Origin: an uncultured Endomicrobiia bacterium
Lineage (GTDB): Bacteria > Elusimicrobiota > Endomicrobiia > DTEH01
NCBI GenBank assembly: GCA_938074745.1
Contig: CALJEJ010000035.1
Location: forward strand, 1-39,216
Direction of reading: 5' to 3'
DNA: 39,216 bases
Made by a program: the position numbers and the translations under genes
The notes under the pieces: generated by a model
Told to the model about the DNA's origin: nothing
The model's input: only the letters and a program-made list of their open reading frames with translations
Database searches by the model: none
Shown here: piece by piece, positions 32,642 through 39,216 of the stretch
Layout of the letters: every line of letters begins with the position of its first letter
Position numbering within the stretch: position 1 is the first letter of the stretch

Positions 32642-35600
32642 CTTATTACACCTATTTTCCATCTTTTTTGTTGTATACTACCAGTTTCATCTTTAGCTTC
32701 TATTACAAGAATATACATCCCTGTAGAAAAATCTTTACTTTCAGGACAATCTACAAAATTTGCTCCTTGTTTACCTCCATCGGAACCAGAAACAATTTTT
32801 CGTTGCCAAACAAGGTTGCCAAATAAATCAAATATTTTAAGGTTCACATCTGAATCTTTAGTTAGTATATAACTTATCTTTAGAACTGTTTTTCTGACAT
32901 CGCACGGATTAGGGAAAGTAGTTAAATTTGTAATTATATCTGAAGGTAATTGAATAACCACTGGCGAAGATTCTTTCGTCCAGTCAGAATATAAACCTGC
33001 TACATTCATTGTTCTTATACGATAATAATAAAATTTTTCTTTTTGTTTACCTTTCATTCTGAACTCTATATTAAAATTATAATCTTCAAGGTTATACCCC
33101 AGATTTGAAAACAAAGTTTTAAAATTCACAACTTCTACATTTGTAGGGTTCATTGGAGTAGTTACAAAAGTGTGTGTAAGTATCAAATCGTCATTTATCA
33201 CATTACGTGTAGAAAATATTATTTTATTTCCTGAAACAGTTTTTAAAATTTTGTTTGTATAGACTGCTCGGAATAGGGCCGTAAAATCAAGGTCTATACT
33301 TTGTACTTCAGTCCATAAAATTTCATTTCCTACTTTTTCCTGCAATATTATTTTTGATACTAAACTTTCTTGGTCGTCGTAATATTTACAGTTCAACCAA
33401 AACATATCATTACTTGGTGAAGAACCTTGAGGTTGTTGTGGTATTTCTGGTGGAGTACAGTCTACTAAAATTGTGAAATAATTTAGTCTTATGAACCCAG
33501 CGTTACTTTCTGATTTTACCCACACATAATAGATATTATTATGTTGCAAATTCAATCCTGAAAATGTATATTCTTGAGGTAAACCTATTGGAATAAACTT
33601 ATTCAAATCTGGATTATCATTTAAACTTCGTGGTTTATATGAAGCCAATCCTACATATCCTGTTTTTATTCCACCGCCTTCCGGTGCAACCGAGTACCAA
33701 CTAAATTTTATCTCGTTAGTATTAGGAATATAATACACAATATTTTCTACTTCTTTTCCCGTATCTATTCCTCTACCTAAAGGAACTGCAGGTGTAATTA
33801 TAGGTTTTGTAGGAGTTCTTTTATCCAACAAATTTATTTGTGAGGAGGAAAAATAACTAAACGGTTTCTGTTTATTAGGTAACGAATAATAAAATCCTGT
33901 CGGGTCAACACCAAAACCTATTGTTTTATCCGGTATTGCCTCTTTGTTAAAATCAAAAACTATAAATATTCGTGATATTTCGTCAAGAACTAATACAGGG
34001 TCGTATTGTAAATTTCCAGGGTTGAAAAATTTTAGTTCACACTTGCCAGAACTGTCAAACACGCCTGTAGAAACTAACACGTCAGTATAAGTGGAGAACC
34101 GTAAATCGCCATTGTCTAAATATACCTTTACCTGTTTCACAGTAGAAGAAGCTTCCGAAGTACCTTCGTGCGAAATTATCAGTTTCTGTAGTGTAGCATC
34201 ACAAAATGCTAACAAATCTATTTTTGCTATAAGTACATCTTGTTCATACAAAGCTGCTTCTTGTGGTGCTAACGAAGTAATTTCTGTAGAAACTTCGTCA
34301 GGCCAATCTGTTATAGTAAGTTCTGGAGAAACTAATGGAAAGTTTGCATTATCTACTATATCAGCACCACCTAAAGTGAAATATGTCGCAGTGGATAAGA
34401 CAAGTTTCAGTTTTTCTTCAGGAGTAGCGTTCTTGGGAATATAACATGTTATAAAATATGTCGCGTACTCGCCTAAACGTTCAATTTTGTCAATACGTTC
34501 CGGTTGAGAAAAAATAATTATCGCTGAATTGTTCTCAAACGTGCTACCACCTAATTTAATGTCTGAAGAATCTAAATCACCGTCACCGTTTACATCACGC
34601 CATACTTCTACTACTGTAGCGGAACTGCGGTTAAACCGTGTATACCTATCTGCTGCAGGTGTCCCTGAAGTAATCGTAGATTTATCAACACGTAACCGAG
34701 ACCAATCCGCTACACCTGCGTCTATTGATACACCGATAGGTAAAACTATCCTACGTTCACTTTGATAAATTTTTTCCGGTATACGAGCAATAATATCGCT
34801 CAACGGTTTCACATAAACAATATCTCGGGATACTTCTACACGAACTGTAGCTGATTTAATTTCGTCAACTATATCACTCAATTGCGACTGGATAGAATTC
34901 ACCCCTTCAGCGTCAAGCAAGAAGTATGTCGTGGTTAACATTGTTTTAATTGCAAACTTCACTTCTTGCTCTTCAGAAGAATATAACGAATCTGGCGAAA
35001 CTGTAACTACTACATAAAAGTATTTTACTGTTTTATCGGTAATTGTCTGAACTTGTGAAAATTCTAACAATGCAATACCGCCAGAAAATCTCGCAGAAGA
35101 CAAAAGGTTTTCAGGGAAAATATCATCTTTGTAAATTTTTATACTTTTAATATCCTCGTCACGAATATTTACTCCTGTGAGGTTCACTCTTAACTTCCTA
35201 AACGGCGATTCTGACTTGTCAGTTCTTAACCCAAACTTCATCATTATTCCTGAATCACCTTGTTCTAAAACAGAAGTTAGTTGATACCCGCTATCACTAA
35301 TTAAATATGTCCGAGTATCAACTTCTACTAACTGGACATTAACCACAGGAGGGATTACTGTAAAATATTCTAAAGTAGTCGTATCCTTGTAAGTAATATA
35401 TGGTAGATTATTTCGTGCAAACGCTACCCCTTGACTTATATTCAAACAACCAAAATCAAATTTTAGTGCAAAAGTTGTATCCAAGGGCGCATCTACTGAA
35501 AGGTCTATAACAACATCGTAATAATATGTAGCAAATGTTACTGAAGGTTGTGGAGTTAAATTTATTTCCGCACGGGAGTTTATAAATACTGAGGAACCCA

Positions 35601-38600
35601 ACAATTGACCACCTCGGAAAATTTTTATTGCATTGATATACTGGTCATCTAAAGTACCTAATTTGTCTACTATGACTTTAGCAATTTTCGTAGGAACTGC
35701 AGTGTCATAAGCAAACCGAACACCTAACTGTGCAACAGGTTGGTTTGTCCTCCCTTGGACAATTTTTGTAGCGGTGGTTCGTGGAGAAACTACTGTCGCG
35801 TTCCATAAATAATTTGGTGACTTACCTGACATAAAAACTTTTTCCCAACTTTGACCTAAATCTTTTGAAAGATAAATTGTTCCGCTGCTGCCTACTACAA
35901 CAATTTTTGTTGGGTCTATAAACCTGCAAGAATAGAATGTAAGATTTTGTGCCTGAGGTGGTGAAATATCTGTAAAAGTTGTTCCACCATCTGAAGTTAA
36001 ATAAACTTTACCACCACTACCACATAAAATACCTCGTGTTAAAGAAATAAAATGTAAACTATAAAATGTTACTGAAGTAGAAATTGTTACTGAAGTAAAA
36101 CTGTTTGCTCCGTCAGTAGTCTTTAGAAACAACCCGTTTGCACCACATAAAAAACCGTTATTAGAATCAATAAATTGTACTTTATACAAATCCGTAGCAC
36201 CTATGGGTAAATTTACCAAAGTAAAACTGTTTGCTGCGTCAGTTGTCTTTATCAAAGTAGAATTTTTCCCACAGATAAAACCTGTGTCATTAACAAAACT
36301 TATAGAATACAAATTTTCTGTTACTGGTGAAGTGATAGGAAACCAAGTCTCAGCTGTATCAGTTGATTTATATATAACTCCGTTATTACCACAAAGAATT
36401 ATTGTAGAAACAGTAACAAAATTTACATCGTTTAATTCTTCAGTACCAACTTGTGTCTGTTGATATGTAATAAACGAATTTGTTGATTTTATCACTAAAC
36501 CGTTTTTACCACAAACAACACTCGCAAAATTGTTAGAATCTATACTGTTGAACTTTTTGTTAACATCGTTGTTATAAATTTTTGTGAACCACTTATTTCC
36601 CGAATCTGCAGTAGCTTTTAAAATCCCTTTATCTCCTACTACATAACCGTTATTATTATCTACAAACAATACTGATTTATAATTTTGTTCCACTACTTCG
36701 GAAATTGTTATATACGCCTCTCCTGCATAGAAATAATTTCTTACTACAACACTTTTTCTCCCAGCATCTGATAAAGTAAAAGTTACCGAAGAAGGTTCTA
36801 TTAATATTCCCGAAATACTACTGGATAGTACTGCTACACCTTCAAAATCTACTGCTATATTATTTAATTTATCCAGTGCAACAATATAACACGGTTTGTC
36901 TACTTGAATCTGTGCTGAAGGGTCAAACGACCATCTTCCTTGAGGATCAATACTCGTAGCTACAGCAAACGAAACTGCTTTCCCGGGAAGAACCGTATGT
37001 TGTTGTGAAACCGTAAGCCAACCTTGTTCACCATTCCACTTTTCTAACGCTGCAAGTTCGTCTACATAAATAGTGGGATTACCAGAATTCTCGTCTCTAT
37101 AATAAAAAGAACCTTTAGAATACCCAGGTAATATATTTAACCTGTTTATACCAAAATTTACCCCGTCTAACGAAAACTCGCCTTTGGTAGAATCTGACCG
37201 TAACTCACATTCTCCACCAAATTGAGAAATTATTTCATCACCATCTTCGTCTATACATTGAACTTCAATTTTCCCAGAAGAATCGCCTGCATAAAATGTA
37301 TATGGCAAAGTAGTAAATTTCAATGTATGAACTTTAGAACTACGTGAACGTAACAAAAACAGGTTATTAACATTTGTTGCAACCAAAGACCTATTACCTT
37401 CAGCATCTTCAGTACGGATAGAAAACCAGTATGTAAGACCAGGAACAAGACCTGTAATAATACATTCCTGAGGCTCTCCTGCAGAAACATTAAAAGTAGA
37501 AATTATAACCACACCGGAAACGTTCCCAGTAGAAGTTTTTATTTCAGTAATATTTTCAAACTCTTGTTCTGTAGTAATTATCACTCCTGCACGGTATTTT
37601 ATTATATATTTACCAGACACAATATTCCCTGAAGTAGCATCTTCAGTTGGTGCTGTCCATTGAAGTTTCACTGTTCCTTCTTTACCCTTACCTCGTTGTA
37701 CAACCAGATCTGTAATCTGTGATGGACAACCAACAAATTTGAACGGTCCTAAAAGTTGTTCTACAGGAGAGGGGATATTCTCATAATTATAACTGCGAAC
37801 AATAAAATACCAATTCTCACTGTTTTCCGTGGCTATAGGTAAATATTCCGGTGGTAAACCTGAAACTTCCGCACCACCTCCTAAAGTGTGTGTAGCGGAC
37901 GATGGGTACCACAAAACAGCAGAACTTTCATCCCAACTAGAAGTTGTCTTCCAGACAACTTTGTAATATGCAACCCGACCTACCCCAGTAGAGTATTCTG
38001 AAATAAACGAAAATGTTTGTGTCCTGTACCATACATCAGTAGAAATTGATATGTAAGTATAGGAAGTCAAAAATGCGACGAACTTTTCAGCTTTTACTGC
38101 AGGTGGTAGAGGATGTGTGTATTTGTAATACGGTGCATCTTGACCATTTATATTTCTTGCAGCGTTACCACCGTTGTCGTTATATGCGACAACATACCTA
38201 CCGTATTGCGTGTTCGCAGAAAGGTTCTCTTCATACCAAACAGTTGTATCCGGCGAAAGTTCCGCAATTAATCCTTCAGAAGTAGAAGTTATAACCAGAT
38301 ACCCACCATCTTTGTTATACGGCCGTGTGTCAGAATAAATCCTGTATCCACTGAGGTAATACGTAGGAGTTGATGTTACCCATGACCATTTTATTGTAGT
38401 AGAAGATATTACTTCACCTTTGAACTGAACAGCTCGTAACGGTAACGGTTCAAATTCAAACCCTATCTTGTCAACTACTGGCGTTGTACTACCGTCGGAA
38501 TAGAATTCTATTTTGTATTGTACATATCTTCCCCGACCTATTATATTAGACGGTTCAGGATACGGGTTCATAATGAGTTCTCTCCATACCGGAAAAGTAG

Positions 38601-39216
38601 AAAGTTTAACAAACGAAGTATTACTTGTCCTTGCATAAACTTTTATACTTTGCCCATTTGTTGTAACAGTCCATGAAGCATAGACAAAATTTGTGTTATC
38701 ACTATAAGTATCATACACCTCGGATAAGAAATAGCCATATTGATAATAAGGAGTATATGATTCTATACTTTCTATACTAACAGTAGGTTCTGGTGTTGTA
38801 TATTTACGAACAATTATTTTATCCACCCAACCAGAGTCATAACCATAACTACCACTAGCGTCCTTGGTATACTCCCATTGGAGGTTTCTTATCCCAGCGG
38901 AAAGTACTGTAGAATACAGGGTCCAACCTGTTTCGCCTCTAATTCTACTTTTTACCTCACCATCTACACGAAATCTCAGTTGGTCTTCCGCATTACTTTC
39001 ACAGGACACCATCCAGTAAAATTCTATCCTTGCCTGCATTGAAAGGTTTATACTTGTCCTTATATATGTCAGTTGATTATGTGTAATAGAACCGCTAATA
39101 ATATCATACTGTCCTTCGTAAACATTTACTGTCCCTGTAGACTCTTTACCCTTATATAAAGGTTCACTACTAACATGAATTCTGAAATATGGTGGATCAC
39201 CACCTCTCACCCACGG
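32638..39216 (-). CDS. giant secreted surface protein: FN3-type domains, Ycf48/BNR-like propeller and FlgD-Ig/T9SS-like C-terminus (5' end outside window)
   Basis: At least 2190 aa. The track begins at a GTG at 39210, but the frame continues to the window edge (PWVRGGDPPYF), so the true start lies outside. From the N-terminus: beta-sandwich and fibronectin type III-like domains, e.g. SGYRIYSD and LQWTAPTEDATSG (~250-640); Ig-like region (~650-845); ~7 Ycf48/BNR-like repeats of ~40 aa (~845-1122, NNGFLCGANGLFLKTTDGANSF); further beta-sandwich domains; and a C-terminal ~90-residue domain (from about 2100) with FPNPCDVRKT, LKIFDLFGN and STGMYILVIEAKD, a FlgD-Ig/T9SS type A-like sorting domain. 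It is likely a secreted adhesin-like surface protein, co-translated with the PorV-like gene. Confidence 0.88.
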   Translation of the reverse strand, partial: PWVRGGDPPYFRIHVSSEPLYKGKESTGTVNVYEGQYDIISGSITHNQLTYIRTSINLSMQARIEFYWMVSCESNAEDQLRFRVDGEVKSRIRGETGWTLYSTVLSAGIRNLQWEYTKDASGSYGYDSGWVDKIIVRKYTTPEPTVSIESIESYTPYYQYGYFLSEVYDTYSDNTNFVYASWTVTTNGQSIKVYARTSNTSFVKLSTFPVWRELIMNPYPEPSNIIGRGRYVQYKIEFYSDGSTTPVVDKIGFEFEPLPLRAVQFKGEVISSTTIKWSWVTSTPTYYLSGYRIYSDTRPYNKDGGYLVITSTSEGLIAELSPDTTVWYEENLSANTQYGRYVVAYNDNGGNAARNINGQDAPYYKYTHPLPPAVKAEKFVAFLTSYTYISISTDVWYRTQTFSFISEYSTGVGRVAYYKVVWKTTSSWDESSAVLWYPSSATHTLGGGAEVSGLPPEYLPIATENSENWYFIVRSYNYENIPSPVEQLLGPFKFVGCPSQITDLVVQRGKGKEGTVKLQWTAPTEDATSGNIVSGKYIIKYRAGVIITTEQEFENITEIKTSTGNVSGVVIISTFNVSAGEPQECIITGLVPGLTYWFSIRTEDAEGNRSLVATNVNNLFLLRSRSSKVHTLKFTTLPYTFYAGDSSGKIEVQCIDEDGDEIISQFGGECELRSDSTKGEFSLDGVNFGINRLNILPGYSKGSFYYRDENSGNPTIYVDELAALEKWNGEQGWLTVSQQHTVLPGKAVSFAVATSIDPQGRWSFDPSAQIQVDKPCYIVALDKLNNIAVDFEGVAVLSSSISGILIEPSSVTFTLSDAGRKSVVVRNYFYAGEAYITISEVVEQNYKSVLFVDNNNGYVVGDKGILKATADSGNKWFTKIYNNDVNKKFNSIDSNNFASVVCGKNGLVIKSTNSFITYQQTQVGTEELNDVNFVTVSTIILCGNNGVIYKSTDTAETWFPITSPVTENLYSISFVNDTGFICGKNSTLIKTTDAANSFTLVNLPIGATDLYKVQFIDSNNGFLCGANGLFLKTTDGANSFTSVTISTSVTFYSLHFISLTRGILCGSGGKVYLTSDGGTTFTDISPPQAQNLTFYSCRFIDPTKIVVVGSSGTIYLSKDLGQSWEKVFMSGKSPNYLWNATVVSPRTTATKIVQGRTNQPVAQLGVRFAYDTAVPTKIAKVIVDKLGTLDDQYINAIKIFRGGQLLGSSVFINSRAEINLTPQPSVTFATYYYDVVIDLSVDAPLDTTFALKFDFGCLNISQGVAFARNNLPYITYKDTTTLEYFTVIPPVVNVQLVEVDTRTYLISDSGYQLTSVLEQGDSGIMMKFGLRTDKSESPFRKLRVNLTGVNIRDEDIKSIKIYKDDIFPENLLSSARFSGGIALLEFSQVQTITDKTVKYFYVVVTVSPDSLYSSEEQEVKFAIKTMLTTTYFLLDAEGVNSIQSQLSDIVDEIKSATVRVEVSRDIVYVKPLSDIIARIPEKIYQSERRIVLPIGVSIDAGVADWSRLRVDKSTITSGTPAADRYTRFNRSSATVVEVWRDVNGDGDLDSSDIKLGGSTFENNSAIIIFSQPERIDKIERLGEYATYFITCYIPKNATPEEKLKLVLSTATYFTLGGADIVDNANFPLVSPELTITDWPDEVSTEITSLAPQEAALYEQDVLIAKIDLLAFCDATLQKLIISHEGTSEASSTVKQVKVYLDNGDLRFSTYTDVLVSTGVFDSSGKCELKFFNPGNLQYDPVLVLDEISRIFIVFDFNKEAIPDKTIGFGVDPTGFYYSLPNKQKPFSYFSSSQINLLDKRTPTKPIITPAVPLGRGIDTGKEVENIVYYIPNTNEIKFSWYSVAPEGGGIKTGYVGLASYKPRSLNDNPDLNKFIPIGLPQEYTFSGLNLQHNNIYYVWVKSESNAGFIRLNYFTILVDCTPPEIPQQPQGSSPSNDMFWLNCKYYDDQESLVSKIILQEKVGNEILWTEVQSIDLDFTALFRAVYTNKILKTVSGNKIIFSTRNVINDDLILTHTFVTTPMNPTNVEVVNFKTLFSNLGYNLEDYNFNIEFRMKGKQKEKFYYYRIRTMNVAGLYSDWTKESSPVVIQLPSDIITNLTTFPNPCDVRKTVLKISYILTKDSDVNLKIFDLFGNLVWQRKIVSGSDGGKQGANFVDCPESKDFSTGMYILVIEAKDETGSIQQKRWKIGVIR

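Noticed and set aside
32638-39216. Full type IX secretion system
   Set aside because: Only a PorV-like barrel and a sorting-type C-terminal domain are present; no SprA, PorU or GldK-N genes in the window.

Overview
The window is about 39 kb of AT-rich bacterial DNA. The organism is a diderm: the window encodes LpxI, LpxB, an MsbA-type flippase, a heptose-kinase homologue and nucleotide-sugar enzymes for a surface glycan, plus a PorV-like outer-membrane barrel and a giant surface protein with a FlgD-Ig/T9SS-like C-terminal domain. RuvC carries the His/Asp (Thermus-type) active-site ending, bL28 is the Cys4 form, and the one tRNA lacks an encoded CCA. This fits a poorly sampled diderm candidate phylum (Elusimicrobiota/Omnitrophota/Desantisbacteria-like lineages were considered), but I cannot fix the phylum from the sequence alone.

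Layout. (1) 1-6.9 kb, minus strand: a surface-sugar and toxin-antitoxin region. It has three nucleotidyltransferase (MNT-fold) modules (MntA/HepT at the left edge; an AbiEii-like gene with a 70-aa partner and a decayed upstream gene; an HI0073/HI0074 pair whose second gene is frameshifted), GDP-mannose dehydratase, a HldE-like protein with an eroded nucleotidyltransferase half, a UDP-glucuronate-4-epimerase-like enzyme and a MarR-like regulator. The regulator's promoter is flanked by two 17-bp palindromes. (2) 6.9-12.0 kb, minus: CCA-adding enzyme and an OppBCDF-type transporter without a binding-protein gene. (3) 12.2-13.4 kb, plus: a DUF4015 lipoprotein. (4) 13.4-14.5 kb, minus: bL28 and a macro-domain/Nudix fusion. 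(5) 14.7-18.9 kb, plus: a GldA-GldF-GldG-DUF4340 ABC cluster. (6) 19.0-24.9 kb, minus: yebC-ruvC-lpxI-Gfo/Idh-lpxB-msbA. (7) 25.0-26.5 kb, minus: tRNA-Leu(GAG) and a histidine kinase. (8) 26.7-30.9 kb, minus: a motor cluster. (9) 31.0-39.2 kb, minus: a PorV-like/TPR protein and a >2190-aa secreted FN3/beta-propeller protein open at the right edge.

The most interesting part is the motor cluster. A single polypeptide joins a FliF-like ring-building segment and membrane helix to the middle and C-terminal (torque) domains of FliG. It sits with MotA and two different MotB proteins, and no other flagellar gene is in the window. MotB-1 keeps the proton-carrying Asp; MotB-2 has Asn in that position, which suggests an asymmetric stator. 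The cluster begins with a membrane-anchored heptad-repeat protein and lies directly downstream of the PorV-like/T9SS-CTD-like genes. I infer a compact rotary or gliding motor that borrows flagellar rotor and stator parts but not the flagellum.

Limits: all family calls are from reading the translated sequence; no searches were run. Promoters and hairpins are pattern matches only.
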